Source: Aliarcobacter sp.
GTDB taxonomy: Bacteria; Campylobacterota; Campylobacteria; Campylobacterales; Arcobacteraceae
Assembly (NCBI GenBank): GCA_028688995.1
Contig: JAQTXB010000002.1
Location: 124,001-188,000 of the forward strand
Direction: 5' to 3'
DNA: 64,000 nucleotides
In this document: positions 16,233 to 26,405 of the stretch, one piece after another
How positions within the stretch are numbered: position 1 is the first letter of the stretch
How the letters are laid out: the number at the start of each line of letters is the position of its first letter
The notes under the pieces: generated by a model
What the model was told of the DNA's origin: nothing
The model's database searches: none
What the model saw: only the letters and a program-made list of their open reading frames with translations
Position numbers and translations under genes: made by a program

Positions 16233-17336
16233 ATGGTTGAACAAAAACAGAAATCAACGTTAAGTTATTTCAATACATTTTTTGTATTTTTTGGTATATC
16301 AGTAATTATCGAATTCTTTTATATGGGTCTTTTAGGTATTGTTCAAGGATCAACACTTACTATTTTAGAACTAAGTTTATCATTTGATAATGCTGTTGTA
16401 AATGCCCTTATATTAGTAAATATGCCTCCTCTTTGGAGAAGAAGATTCCTTACGTGGGGTATGGTAATTGCCGTATTTGGAGTAAGATTAATTTTCCCTA
16501 TTTTAATTGTTTTTGCTACAACTGACTTAAGTTTAGTAGAATCATTTAGTTTAGCATTTAATAATCCAGTTGAATATGAAAAAGTTATTATGGCATCTCA
16601 TCATATAGTTATGGCCTTTGGTGGAATGTTTTTATTAATGATATTTTTGTCGTTTTTATTCAATGAAAACAAAGATGTTTACTGGATTGCATTTATTGAG
16701 AAATATGCTTCAAGATGGTCAAGTATTGGAGATTTAAAGATTTTAATTGCTATTTTAACAATTGCAATTATTGGAATTTACGCACCAACTCAAATATTAG
16801 TTGAAGAAGTATTAAAAGATATTGATAAAAGTGATATTGTGCTTCCTATGATTTATGGTATTTTATTATATCTTTGTATAGAGTTTCTAAGAGGTATTCT
16901 TGAAGATGATGGACAAAAACATGATTTAGATAATATGGAAACTGAAAGAGAAAAAATTGAACATATTGCAAACTCAAAACTTGCAAAAGGTGGATTAGCT
17001 TCATTTATTTATTTAGAACTTATTGATATGTCTTTCTCTTTTGATGGAGTTTTAGGAGCATTTGCTGTTAGTCAAAATATCATAATTATTATGCTAGGTT
17101 TAGGTGCTGGTGCATTTGCAGTTAGAAATCTTACAATATTAATGGTTGATAGAGGAATTGTTGCTGAATATAAATATTTAGAACATGGAGCAATGTGGTC
17201 AGTTGGACTTCTATCAATAAGTATGATTATTCAGATTTTTGTTCATTTACCTCATGGTTTAATAATAGCATTTGCAATCATTCCAATAGCTGTAGCATTT
17301 ATTCAATCTATTAAAGAAAATAAATTAAATTTATAA
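16233..17336 (+). CDS. TerC/DUF475-family integral membrane protein
   Basis: The 367-residue protein has about nine membrane spans. Two inverted family motifs hold the conserved acidic residues: ELSLSFDNAVVNA near residue 47 and ELIDMSFSFDGVLGA near residue 262. This doubling is characteristic of the TerC/DUF475 group, linked to metal (manganese, calcium) handling or tellurite resistance in other bacteria. There are no ter neighbours, so a metal ion efflux role is the better guess. It is divergent from the small lipoprotein and convergent with glnK. Confidence 0.82.
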   Translation: MVEQKQKSTLSYFNTFFVFFGISVIIEFFYMGLLGIVQGSTLTILELSLSFDNAVVNALILVNMPPLWRRRFLTWGMVIAVFGVRLIFPILIVFATTDLSLVESFSLAFNNPVEYEKVIMASHHIVMAFGGMFLLMIFLSFLFNENKDVYWIAFIEKYASRWSSIGDLKILIAILTIAIIGIYAPTQILVEEVLKDIDKSDIVLPMIYGILLYLCIEFLRGILEDDGQKHDLDNMETEREKIEHIANSKLAKGGLASFIYLELIDMSFSFDGVLGAFAVSQNIIIIMLGLGAGAFAVRNLTILMVDRGIVAEYKYLEHGAMWSVGLLSISMIIQIFVHLPHGLIIAFAIIPIAVAFIQSIKENKLNL

Positions 17337-17384
17337 AAAAGTTTGGATTAATTAAATTAAGAAGTTTTAAAAATTATTTAAGAG

Positions 17385-17409
17385 AAATGGAGAGTTGAAC
17401 TCTCCATTT
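17385..17409. terminator. Hairpin between convergent TerC-type gene and glnK
   Basis: AAATGGAGAGTT (17385-17396) and AACTCTCCATTT (17398-17409) are a near-perfect palindrome that folds with about 10 paired bases. On minus it is followed by a T-rich stretch. It lies 12 bases from the glnK stop, so it most likely ends amtB-glnK transcripts and may also stop readthrough from the other side. Confidence 0.75.
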
Positions 17410-17421
17410 ATGAAGTCTGTA

Positions 17422-17763
<342 letters not shown>

Positions 17764-17782
17764 TTACCCTCTTTAGCTATTT

Positions 17783-19102
17783 TTATAGATTAAAGCCACG
17801 TTCACCGTGAACTGATTCATCCAAACCTTGACTCTCTTCTTCTTCACTAACTCTTGATCCACCAGTTAATAGTGATGCAATATAATAAACAACTACTGTT
17901 CCAACTAATGTGTAAATACCTACTATTAAAGCAGACTCACATTGAACAAATATTTGTCCTAATCTGTCATCATCAGCTTTTAGTGGTCCATCCCATAAAA
18001 GAGCTTTTTCATTAAGAGCGAATATACCTGTTGCAATTGCTCCCCATAAACCAGCAAGGAAGTGAATTCCAAATGCATCTAAACTATCATCATAACCAAG
18101 TTTTTTCTTAAGTACAGCAACACCAAAGAATGCAACAATAGCTCCAACAATACCGATAACTAAAGCACCACCAACACTAACAAACCCTGCAGCTGGAGTA
18201 ATTGCAACTAAACCAGCAATAGCACCAGAAGCAGCACCTAATAATGTAGGTTTTTTATACACTAATGCTTCAATTGCTAACCATGCAAGTGTAGCAACAG
18301 ATGCAGCAACAGTTGTTGTAAGGAATGCAACACCAGCAATAGCATTAGCACCAAATGCAGAACCTGCATTAAATCCATACCATCCAAACCATAAAAGACC
18401 AGCACCAATAGCTGTTAAAATAATACTTGCAGGTTTCATTGCTACTTTATTATAACCAGCTCTTTTACCAACAAGAATAGCAAGAACTAAACCAGCTAAA
18501 CCACCATTCATATGTACAACTGTACCACCTGCGAAGTCAAGTGCACCTTCGTTGAAAAGGTATCCACCACCCCAAACCATGTGTGCAATTGGAGCATATA
18601 CTACGATTGTCCAAATAGCCGCAAAAATCATCCATGTTGAGAATTTCATTCTTTCAATTACTGCACCAGATGCAATAGCAATTGTAATTGCAGCAAAAGT
18701 ACCCTGGAAAGCTACGAAGATAAATTTAGGATATAATTGCCCTAAATCAACACTAGCGAACTCAGTCCAGCTAATACCATCAAGCATTACATTACCAAAA
18801 CCACCCATAAATTGGTTCATAGAACCTTCAACTGTACCGAATGCAACAGAGAAACCTGCTACAACCCATGCAATGATTGCAATTGCAAAAGCACCAAATA
18901 CCATTGAAAATGTATTTAAGATATTTTTTGATCTCGTCATCCCACCATAAAATAGTGCTAACCCAATTGGTGTCATTAACATTACAAGTGCTGTTGACAT
19001 CATCATCCATGCTGTATCACCTGCATTAAGTACAGGTTCAGCCGCTTCTTCTGCAAATGCTAAAGTGCTAAGTAACGAAGTTGTTAAAAGCCATTTTTTC
19101 AT
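17783..19102 (-). CDS. amtB: Ammonium transporter Amt
   Basis: The 439-residue, 11-span ammonium channel has a signal peptide-like N-terminus (MKKWLLTTSLLSTLAFA). Conserved pore elements are present: DTAWMMMSTALVMLMTP, the GLALFYGGM segment, FAGGTVVHMNGG with the first pore histidine, and DAFGIHFLAGLWG with the second. The open frame extends 14 codons further to 19144. I chose ATG 19102 because AAGGAGAACAA precedes it and a signal peptide follows. It is operonic with glnK. Confidence 0.96.
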   Translation of the reverse strand: MKKWLLTTSLLSTLAFAEEAAEPVLNAGDTAWMMMSTALVMLMTPIGLALFYGGMTRSKNILNTFSMVFGAFAIAIIAWVVAGFSVAFGTVEGSMNQFMGGFGNVMLDGISWTEFASVDLGQLYPKFIFVAFQGTFAAITIAIASGAVIERMKFSTWMIFAAIWTIVVYAPIAHMVWGGGYLFNEGALDFAGGTVVHMNGGLAGLVLAILVGKRAGYNKVAMKPASIILTAIGAGLLWFGWYGFNAGSAFGANAIAGVAFLTTTVAASVATLAWLAIEALVYKKPTLLGAASGAIAGLVAITPAAGFVSVGGALVIGIVGAIVAFFGVAVLKKKLGYDDSLDAFGIHFLAGLWGAIATGIFALNEKALLWDGPLKADDDRLGQIFVQCESALIVGIYTLVGTVVVYYIASLLTGGSRVSEEEESQGLDESVHGERGFNL

Positions 19103-19285
19103 TTGTTCTCCTTTGATTTTTTTTATACAAGAGAATTGTAACACTAGATTAGATAAAAATCACCATTTATATTGATTAAAAAGTATACAGTATGAAATAA
19201 TATTATATTATCCTACATTTTTATACATTATAAGGATAAAAAAATATAAAATTTTCTTTCTTAGTATCTTTATTTAATTATTACT

Positions 19286-20587
19286 TTATACAATTTCATT
19301 TAATTGTTTTAATATTTGTTTAAATGTCGGTCGTTCTTTATGCTCTTCATTTAGACATAATATTTGCAATTGGAATAAAGTTTCTCTAATATTTACATTT
19401 TGATTATCATGTGAGCAAAGACATAATAACTCTTCAATTAAACATCCAAATGCTCTTACTTCTAATTTTTCTAAATTGTTACATATTTTTGGTTCTTCTG
19501 ATTCATAATATGATGCACCACCAAAATCACCTAAAATGCTATTATGATTTTCATCTATCATAATATTGTGTGCGTAAAAGTCCCCATGCATAATGCCTCT
19601 TTCATGCATATGAACAGCAGCATTTACCATTCCTTTTAATATTTTTAAACTTACTTGTGTTGAAAGTTTAAAATTAATTGGATAAACATCCCTAGTGCAA
19701 CTATCTAAACTTGGTGGTAAGCCTAAATTAAAAAAAGAAGAAGGAATTAATTCCAACATTAAGACATCTTTTCCTTCAGGATGCTCCAATACTTGAGCTA
19801 AAACATCAATTAAATTTTCATGCACACCCATAGAAATATTAATATCCATCTCTTCTTGTGGCAGTCCATCCGATGTCATTTCACCTTTAAATACTTTTAT
19901 AGCAACTTCCTTTTCATTGTATATTGCTTTATAAATATTTCCAGATGCTCCTTCTCCTAGCAATTCTTTAATTGCAAGTTCATTCCATTTTACTGTTTGT
20001 AATTTCGTCTTAGAATCTGGATGTTTTTGACAAAAAGGATTGCCACTATAAGCAAGCCATGAAAGTTTTGGTAGTGATAAAAGAGTTGTTGGAAAAGATG
20101 TAAGTTTATTTGCTGCAATTCTTAAGAGTTCTAAATTAAAACATTTATTTATTGATTCAGGTAAAAAGCTTAATTTATTACCAGAAAGCATACATTTCTG
20201 AAGTAACTTCAAATCTCCAATAGATTGGGGTAATGATGTCAATTCATTATCTGTAAGTATTAACCATCTAGTACTTAATGGTAAGGCATTTTCTTCAAAT
20301 ATTTTGATTTTATTATTACGCATTCCAATCATTGATAAAACAGGAAGTTTAGCTAATACTTTTGGAACATGATTAAATTGATTATTAGATAAAAAAATTC
20401 TCTTTAGTTTTTTAAATCTATAAAAATCATCGGGAAGAGTTGACAAATTATTATCAGTTAAATCTAAAACTTCCAACGTATCTACCAACGTATATAACTC
20501 TTTAGGAAAGATTTCAAGTCCAGCTGCAATTTTAATGTAGCTTGAATTTTCTAAATTACCGGATTTTAATTTCTTTAATGTTTCCAT
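19286..20587 (-). CDS. Leucine-rich repeat protein with C-terminal protein kinase domain
   Basis: In this 433-residue fusion, residues ~20-185 form about seven leucine-rich repeats of 22-24 residues (LxxLxLxxNxLxxLP type, e.g. EVLDLTDNNLSTLP). Residues ~205-433 form a eukaryote-like kinase: glycine loop GEGASGNIYKA (211-221), VAIK lysine K231, catalytic loop HGDFYAHN (334-341) in place of HRDxKxxN, and metal-binding DFG at 354-356. The catalytic Asp, Asn and DFG are present, while the loop Arg and Lys are replaced. No signal peptide or span is seen, so it is cytoplasmic. It stands alone. Its substrate is unknown. Confidence 0.85.
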   Translation of the reverse strand: METLKKLKSGNLENSSYIKIAAGLEIFPKELYTLVDTLEVLDLTDNNLSTLPDDFYRFKKLKRIFLSNNQFNHVPKVLAKLPVLSMIGMRNNKIKIFEENALPLSTRWLILTDNELTSLPQSIGDLKLLQKCMLSGNKLSFLPESINKCFNLELLRIAANKLTSFPTTLLSLPKLSWLAYSGNPFCQKHPDSKTKLQTVKWNELAIKELLGEGASGNIYKAIYNEKEVAIKVFKGEMTSDGLPQEEMDINISMGVHENLIDVLAQVLEHPEGKDVLMLELIPSSFFNLGLPPSLDSCTRDVYPINFKLSTQVSLKILKGMVNAAVHMHERGIMHGDFYAHNIMIDENHNSILGDFGGASYYESEEPKICNNLEKLEVRAFGCLIEELLCLCSHDNQNVNIRETLFQLQILCLNEEHKERPTFKQILKQLNEIV

Positions 20588-20729
20588 TTTCTGTAATATT
20601 CCTAAAATTTATTTTTTAATTATACTTTGAAAAGAACTCAGGAATGATTCTTTTTTAATTTTTTTAAAAACTAAAAGTTAGAATGGAAAATTAACACTAA
20701 ACTTATTTGGATTATTTTAGATTAAAAAG

Positions 20730-20805
20730 TGGAGGAGGTAGTCGGACTCGAACCAACGCATGTCGGATTTGCAATCCGAGGCATTACCAGCTTTGCTATA
20801 CCTCC
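20730..20805 (-). tRNA. tRNA-Cys (GCA)
   Basis: Read on minus, GGAGGTA pairs with TACCTCC at the acceptor, followed by discriminator T and an encoded CCA. The anticodon arm CGGATTGCAAATCCG gives anticodon GCA, and the T arm contains GGTTCGAGTCC. It is the last of three tRNA genes read on minus, with a short T run after its 3' end. Confidence 0.96.
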
Positions 20806-20878
20806 AACAGAAATGTATAGTCTATTTTATAAATCATTTAAAATTGAAAAAGTTTAGATGATTATTTTTTAGTTATAG

Positions 20879-20967
20879 TGGCAGAGAGCAAGGGATTCGA
20901 ACCCTCGGAGGCTTTCACCTCGCCGGTTTTCAAAACCGGTACAATCGACCAACTCTGTCAACTCTCT
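20879..20967 (-). tRNA. tRNA-Ser (UGA)
   Basis: This is an 89-base type II tRNA. The acceptor AGAGAGT pairs with GCTCTCT (one G-U), followed by discriminator G and CCA. The anticodon arm CCGGTTTTGAAAACCGG gives UGA, and a long variable arm (GAGGTGAAAGCCTC) is present, as expected for serine. Confidence 0.96.
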
Positions 20968-20979
20968 ACACATATATAA

Positions 20980-21066
20980 TGGTGCGAATGGTGAGAATCG
21001 AACTCACACTCCGAAACCGGAACGGGATTTTAAGTCCCGCGCGTCTACCTATTCCGCCACACTCGC
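20980..21066 (-). tRNA. tRNA-Leu (UAA)
   Basis: This is an 87-base type II tRNA. GCGAGTG pairs with CATTCGC (one G-U), then A and CCA. The anticodon arm CGGGACTTAAAATCCCG gives UAA. It is the promoter-proximal gene of the tRNA cluster, with only 12 bases separating it from tRNA-Ser. Confidence 0.96.
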
Positions 21067-21114
21067 ACATTTGGTAAGTCAATTTTAAGTATGTTCTACT
21101 TAAATTGGACTGGA

Positions 21115-21143
21115 ATTATAATAGGTTTTTTTTTATTTGTCAA
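21115..21143 (-). promoter_or_regulatory. Consensus sigma-70 promoter of the tRNA cluster
   Basis: On minus, TTGACA (21143-21138) and TATAAT (21120-21115) are separated by exactly 17 bases, a perfect vegetative promoter. The -10 box ends 48 bases before the first base of tRNA-Leu. It is a strong constitutive promoter, as expected for stable RNA genes. Confidence 0.88.
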
Positions 21144-21256
21144 GATATTTTTAAGAAAATTTTGAAATTTTAATAAAATTATATATTTAATAAAAATTGA
21201 ACTGCAAAAAATGTATAATCTAGACATATAATTTATGCATATTTAAAGGATTAAAA

Positions 21257-22945
21257 TTGAGAAGTGATGAAGTAAAAAAAGGCTTTGACAGAACACCACA
21301 TAGATCATTATTAAGAGCAACTGGACTTAAAGATGAAGATTTTGAAAAACCATTTATAGGTGTTGCAAACTCTTTTATTGAATTAATTCCTGGACACTTT
21401 TTCTTAGATAAAGTAAGTGCCATAATAAAAGAAGAAATTAGAGCAAATGGTTGTGTACCATTTGAATTTAATACAATTGGTGTTGATGACGGAATTGCAA
21501 TGGGACATGATGGGATGTTATTTTCACTTCCTTCAAGGGAATTAATTGCAAACTCTATTGAAACAGTTATGAATGCACATAAACTTGATGCAATGATTGC
21601 TATTCCAAACTGTGATAAAATCGTACCAGGTATGATTATGGGTGCTTTAAGAGTAAATGTTCCAACAATTTTTGTAAGTGGTGGACCAATGGAAAAAGGT
21701 TACACAAAAGATGGAACTCCTATTGACTTAGCTACTGCATTTGAAGCTGTTGGAAAACATGAAGCTGGACAAATGAGTGATGAAGAGTTAAAAGATATCG
21801 AATGTAATGCATGTCCAAGTGGTGGTTCATGTTCAGGGATGTTTACAGCTAACTCTATGAATACACTTATGGAAGCAATGGGAATTGCACTTCCTGGAAA
21901 TGGAACTATTTTAGCTTTAACTCCGGAAAGAGAAGAGTTATATAGAAAAGCAGCTAGAAGAATTTGTGAAATTGCACTTGATGCGTCATCAAGAGAAAAA
22001 TATAAATTAAAAAATATTTTAAATGAAAATGCTGTTAAAAATGCTTTTGCTGTTGATATGGCAATGGGTGGAAGTTCAAATACAGTTTTACATATGTTAG
22101 CAATTGCAAAAGAAGCAAATGTAAACTTTAATCTTGAAGATATTAATAAAATTTCTAAAAGAGTTTCTCATATTGCAAAAATTTCTCCATCTTTATCAAC
22201 TGTTCATATGGAAGATATTAACAAAGCTGGTGGTGTAAATGCAGTTATGAAAGAGATGACAAAAAGAGGTGATGATATTTTATTAGATAACCTTACAATC
22301 TCTGGTGAAACTGTATTAGAAAAAATCAAAGATGCATATATTAAAGATACAAATATTATTCATACTATTGATAATCCTTATTCACAAGTTGGTGGATTAG
22401 CGATTCTTTATGGTAACTTAGCTGAACAAGGTGCAGTTATTAAAACAGCTGGAATTACTGGTTCAAGAGTTTTCACAGGGAAAGCTGTTTGTTTTGATGG
22501 ACAACCTGAAGCTATCAAAGGAATCGTTAGTGGTAAAGTAAAAGCTGGTGATGTTGTAGTTATCAGATATGAAGGTCCAAAAGGAGGACCAGGAATGCAA
22601 GAAATGTTAGCACCAACTTCTTTAATCATGGGAATGGGTCTAGGAGACAAAGTTGCACTTATCACTGATGGAAGATTCTCAGGAGCTACAAGAGGAGCTT
22701 CTATTGGTCATGTTTCACCAGAAGCTGCTGAAGGTGGAATGATTGGATTATTAAGAGATGGTGATGAAATTCATATTGATGTTGACCAATATATTTTAAG
22801 TGTAAATCTTACATTTGAAGAAATTGCTCAAAGAAGAGATGAGTTTGTTCCACTTAAAAAACCACTTAACTCTTCTTGGTTAGGACAATATAGAGCACTA
22901 GTAACAAATGCAAGTTCTGGAGCTGTTCTAAAAACTGATTTATAA
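21257..22945 (+). CDS. ilvD: Dihydroxy-acid dehydratase
   Basis: The 562-residue iron-sulfur enzyme dehydrates 2,3-dihydroxy-isovalerate and -methylvalerate in valine and isoleucine synthesis. Cluster-binding cysteines sit in [11 protein letters not shown] (near 121) and [13 protein letters not shown] (near 190). The C-terminal GRFSGATRG loop is present. The start is TTG 21257, with AAAGGA 7 bases upstream, giving [16 protein letters not shown], the usual N-terminus. It is monocistronic, with a hairpin after the stop. Confidence 0.97.
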   Translation: MRSDEVKKGFDRTPHRSLLRATGLKDEDFEKPFIGVANSFIELIPGHFFLDKVSAIIKEEIRANGCVPFEFNTIGVDDGIAMGHDGMLFSLPSRELIANSIETVMNAHKLDAMIAIPNCDKIVPGMIMGALRVNVPTIFVSGGPMEKGYTKDGTPIDLATAFEAVGKHEAGQMSDEELKDIECNACPSGGSCSGMFTANSMNTLMEAMGIALPGNGTILALTPEREELYRKAARRICEIALDASSREKYKLKNILNENAVKNAFAVDMAMGGSSNTVLHMLAIAKEANVNFNLEDINKISKRVSHIAKISPSLSTVHMEDINKAGGVNAVMKEMTKRGDDILLDNLTISGETVLEKIKDAYIKDTNIIHTIDNPYSQVGGLAILYGNLAEQGAVIKTAGITGSRVFTGKAVCFDGQPEAIKGIVSGKVKAGDVVVIRYEGPKGGPGMQEMLAPTSLIMGMGLGDKVALITDGRFSGATRGASIGHVSPEAAEGGMIGLLRDGDEIHIDVDQYILSVNLTFEEIAQRRDEFVPLKKPLNSSWLGQYRALVTNASSGAVLKTDL

Positions 22946-22972
22946 TAAATAGGCCTAAAAAGCCTATTTATT
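22944..22972 (+). terminator. Hairpin after ilvD
   Basis: AATAAATAGGC (22944-22954) pairs with GCCTATTTATT (22962-22972) around CTAAAAA. The stem is perfect over 11 bp, and the left arm begins at the last bases of the ilvD stop. No T tract follows, so terminator strength is uncertain. Confidence 0.6.
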
Positions 22973-23058
22973 AACTAAACATTAACTTTTGATTGAAAAA
23001 CAGTTTACGCTTATACTTCATAATGTCACTATAAAAAAATAAAAAGAGGATATACAAA

Positions 23059-24489
23059 GTGAAGAAAAAACTTCTACTTATTTCTACATTAATTGCTACT
23101 CAACTGTTTTCTAAAACAATTGATTTCGAAATGATGGATTCAAATCCTACAAGAACTTCTCCAAATTCTACAAATGAAATTTTATCTTTTAATAACAGTA
23201 TAAAAGATTCTATACACTCGATTGTTAATATTTCAGCTAAAAAACATGTAAATGATGGTGTTGAGAATATTCCTCTACAAATGTTTGATGACCCATTTTT
23301 TAAAAGATTTTTTGGGAATCAATTTGGAAACCAATTTAAACAAAATAGAGTACAAAGATCTCTTGGTTCTGGTGTGATTATTTCAAAGGATGGATATATT
23401 GTTACAAATAACCATGTAATTGAAAATGCTGAAGAGATTACAGTAACTATTGGAGATGAAACAACTGAATATAATGCAAAACTTATAGGTCGTGATGCTG
23501 ATAGTGATATTGCAGTTATAAAAATTGATCCCAAAGCACCTCTTCAACCTATAAAAATTGCAGACTCTAACTCTTTATTGGTTGGAGATGTGATTTTTGC
23601 TATTGGTAATCCCTTTGGTATTGGAAGCACTATAACTCAAGGAATAATTTCAGCACTTAATAAAAATAAAGTTGGAATAAATAGATATGAAAACTATATT
23701 CAAACAGATGCTTCTATAAATCCAGGAAATTCTGGTGGTGCATTAGTTGATTCAAGGGGTGCATTAATTGGTATAAACACAGCAATAATCACAAAAAGCG
23801 GTGGAAATAATGGAATTGGTTTTGCAATTCCTGTTGCTATGGTTAAAGATGTTGTTGAAAAACTAGTGGCAGATGGAAAAGTAACAAGAGGTTATTTGGG
23901 TGTTGCAATATCTGATATAGACATTGAATTAGCAAAAGTTTACAAACGAAATGAAGGAGCTTTAGTTTTAGATATTTCAGCAGATACTCCAGCTGCAAGA
24001 GGTGGACTAAAACGAGGTGACTTAATATATGCAATTAATGGTAAACTTGTAAAAGATAAAACCACTTTACAAAATACAATTGCTGCTTTTAAACCTAATG
24101 AAAAAGTTAAAATTCAAGTTGAAAGAGATGGAAAAGATATTGAATTAAATATTATTTTAGGGGATAGAGCTACTTTATTAGATACTACTCCTGCACAAAT
24201 AAATAACAATATTTTCCTTGGTGGATTAAAACTTAGCACTATAGATAGTGAAACACAAAAACAATTTAGATTAACTTCTGATGTAACAGGAATATTAATT
24301 TCAGATGTTGAAGTAAAATCAAAAGCTGAAAAAGCTGGCTTCCAAGCGGGTGATATTATTGTTCAAATAGAAGATGTTGAAATTAAAAACTTTGCAAATG
24401 TTGAAGTAGCATTAAAAAAATATGATAATAAATATAAAAGAGTATATGTAAATAGATATGGTCAAACTATTCTATTTATCATTCAATAA
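23059..24489 (+). CDS. htrA: Do-family periplasmic serine protease/chaperone HtrA
   Basis: The 476-residue protein has a signal peptide (residues 1-19, ending LFSK) and a trypsin-like domain with catalytic H119 (TNNHV), D150 (DADSDIAV) and S225 (NPGNSGGA). Two PDZ domains follow, from about residue 285 (RGYLGVAISDI) and about residue 385. The start is GTG 23059 with AAAGAGGA upstream. It degrades or refolds misfolded periplasmic proteins. It is followed 10 bases later by a two-component pair, the same order as htrA-cprR-cprS in Campylobacter jejuni. Confidence 0.95.
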   Translation: MKKKLLLISTLIATQLFSKTIDFEMMDSNPTRTSPNSTNEILSFNNSIKDSIHSIVNISAKKHVNDGVENIPLQMFDDPFFKRFFGNQFGNQFKQNRVQRSLGSGVIISKDGYIVTNNHVIENAEEITVTIGDETTEYNAKLIGRDADSDIAVIKIDPKAPLQPIKIADSNSLLVGDVIFAIGNPFGIGSTITQGIISALNKNKVGINRYENYIQTDASINPGNSGGALVDSRGALIGINTAIITKSGGNNGIGFAIPVAMVKDVVEKLVADGKVTRGYLGVAISDIDIELAKVYKRNEGALVLDISADTPAARGGLKRGDLIYAINGKLVKDKTTLQNTIAAFKPNEKVKIQVERDGKDIELNIILGDRATLLDTTPAQINNNIFLGGLKLSTIDSETQKQFRLTSDVTGILISDVEVKSKAEKAGFQAGDIIVQIEDVEIKNFANVEVALKKYDNKYKRVYVNRYGQTILFIIQ

Positions 24490-24499
24490 AGGATAACCA

Positions 24500-25177
24500 A
24501 TTATTAAAGTACTTATGATAGAAGATGATTTAGAATTAGCTCAAATCATCACCGATTATTTAAAATCGTTTGACATTGAAGTAATAAACACTGATAGTCC
24601 ATATAATGGTCTATCAATGCTTAGTGTTCATAAAGATTATCAACTAATTATTTTAGATTTGACTCTTCCTGAAATTGATGGTTTAGAGTTAATTCCAAAA
24701 ATTAGAGAAAAATCTGATATTCCAATAATTATAAGCTCTGCAAGAGATGATATTTTGGACAAAGTTATGGGCTTAGAGCGAGGAGCTGATGATTATCTTC
24801 CAAAACCTTATAATCCAAGGGAACTTCAAGCTAGAATCAAAACTATTTTAAAAAGAGTTGATTCAAGTAATGAACCAAAGAAAACAGAGCAGAACTCACT
24901 TTTTGAAGTAAGAGAAGATGATATGCAAATCTTATTTCAAGGTGTAGCATTAACTTTAACACTTGCAGAATATGATATTTTAAAACTATTAATTCAAAGA
25001 AATCATGGAGTTGTGGCAAGGGAAGATTTTATTTATGCAAGTGATAATATTGAAGATGATTCATCATTAAAAAATATTGATGTAATTATTTCAAGAATCA
25101 GAACAAAACTAGCAAAAATAGATGAAGACAACTCTCATATTAAATCAGTAAGAGGTATTGGGTATCAGTTAATATGA
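24500..25177 (+). CDS. cprR: OmpR-family response regulator, CprR-like, probable ATT start
   Basis: The regulator has a receiver domain (phospho-acceptor D48 when counted from ATG 24515, in LIILDLTLPEIDG) and a C-terminal winged helix (DVIISRIRTKL, SVRGIGYQLI). The only ATG (24515) would remove the first beta strand, since receivers normally begin KVLMIEDD. In-frame codons upstream are ATT 24500, ATT 24503, AAA, GTA and CTT, with a stop at 24494. AAGGA ends 6 bases before ATT 24500. I therefore set the start at ATT 24500, although 24503 is equally possible. Gene order after htrA supports CprR. It overlaps the kinase gene by 4 bases. Confidence 0.82.
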   Translation: MIKVLMIEDDLELAQIITDYLKSFDIEVINTDSPYNGLSMLSVHKDYQLIILDLTLPEIDGLELIPKIREKSDIPIIISSARDDILDKVMGLERGADDYLPKPYNPRELQARIKTILKRVDSSNEPKKTEQNSLFEVREDDMQILFQGVALTLTLAEYDILKLLIQRNHGVVAREDFIYASDNIEDDSSLKNIDVIISRIRTKLAKIDEDNSHIKSVRGIGYQLI

Positions 25178-26397
25178 TAAAAAATATCTCTATTTCTACA
25201 TTTGTAAATATTATATTTTCACTGGCTTTTGTCTCTATTTTTATTACATTTGCTATGTTTTTAAATTATGACCAAGAGAAACATGAAATATCATTACAAA
25301 ATAGATATGAGTTAGTTGCTGAAAACTTTTTGAGCACTTTACAAAATCAACCAACTACTGAATCTCTAATTGCCCTTTTTAAAAAGTTTAAAGTTAAACC
25401 TTTAGAAGAGAGAGAAGAAAAATTAGCGATTATAAAAAATGCACAAGAATTAACTATAACTCAAAACTATTTAGGAACTTATAGGGTTTATAAATATAAT
25501 GACGATTATTTTATCTACGTTCAACAACATGGTTACAATCTTATGCTAAAAGATGCAGACCATCATAACTATAGTATTGCCTTTATTATTGCTGGATTTA
25601 TGGCATCAATCTTAACTTTTTTATTTTTATATGAAATTTTAAAAAGAAAATTAAAACCCCTTAAACTTTTAAACAAACAGCTAATTGAGTTTTCAAATGG
25701 AAATAAAGATATTAAACTAAATTATACAAGTACTGATGAAGTAGGAACTATTGCAAAAAGTTTTAATGAAGCTATAAATATCATAAATAATCAATCTAAA
25801 TCAAAAGATCTGTTTATGAGAAATATGATGCACGAATTAAAAACTCCTATAACAAAAGCTATGTTTATTGCTGAGAGTTTAAATGATGAAAATAAAAGAG
25901 ATACTTTACAAAGAGCTTTCAAAAGAATGGATGATATTATAAAAGAGTTAGCAACTGTTGAAAAACTAACTTCTAAAAATACAATGATTTATAAAGAAGA
26001 GAACTCTTTTTCAAATATTTATAATAGAACTTTAGAAATCATGATGATAAATCCAGTTAATTTAACAACGCAAATTGAAGATTTTGATTTTAAAGTTGAT
26101 AACTCTATGATGCCTATTGCTCTAAAAAATTTAATTGATAATGGAATTAAATTCTCACCAAATAAAAAAGCAATAATCAAAGCAAATAAAGAAAAAATAG
26201 AGATTATTTCTATGGGTGAACAACTAAAACACGAACTTTCATATTACACAGAAGCTTTTTCACAGGAAGAAAAAAGAAGCGATGGTTTTGGTTTGGGACT
26301 TTATATCGTAAAAACAATTGTAAATTTACATGGATATAAACTAGAATATAAATACGAAGAGGGGAAAAACTACTTCATCATAAACATGATGAAATAG
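25174..26397 (+). CDS. cprS: Membrane sensor histidine kinase, CprS-like
   Basis: The 407-residue kinase has spans at about residues 9-30 and 134-153 flanking a periplasmic sensor of about 100 residues, then HAMP (KPLKLLNKQL onward), the phospho-acceptor H220 in MMHELKTPITK, and an ATPase domain with N box LKNLIDNGIKFSP and G box GFGLGLYIV. It pairs with the regulator just upstream. In C. jejuni CprRS controls envelope and biofilm genes, including htrA. Applying that here is inference from synteny. Confidence 0.85.
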   Translation: MIKNISISTFVNIIFSLAFVSIFITFAMFLNYDQEKHEISLQNRYELVAENFLSTLQNQPTTESLIALFKKFKVKPLEEREEKLAIIKNAQELTITQNYLGTYRVYKYNDDYFIYVQQHGYNLMLKDADHHNYSIAFIIAGFMASILTFLFLYEILKRKLKPLKLLNKQLIEFSNGNKDIKLNYTSTDEVGTIAKSFNEAINIINNQSKSKDLFMRNMMHELKTPITKAMFIAESLNDENKRDTLQRAFKRMDDIIKELATVEKLTSKNTMIYKEENSFSNIYNRTLEIMMINPVNLTTQIEDFDFKVDNSMMPIALKNLIDNGIKFSPNKKAIIKANKEKIEIISMGEQLKHELSYYTEAFSQEEKRSDGFGLGLYIVKTIVNLHGYKLEYKYEEGKNYFIINMMK

Positions 26398-26405
26398 TTT
26401 TTTAT

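Noticed and set aside
18552-18950. 132-codon open frame antisense to amtB
   Set aside because: It is the opposite strand of a clear transporter gene, with composition dictated by that gene.
19145-19285. Small gene or RNA between amtB and the LRR-kinase
   Set aside because: Only AT-rich spacer with promoter-like text; no open frame or stable fold beyond chance.
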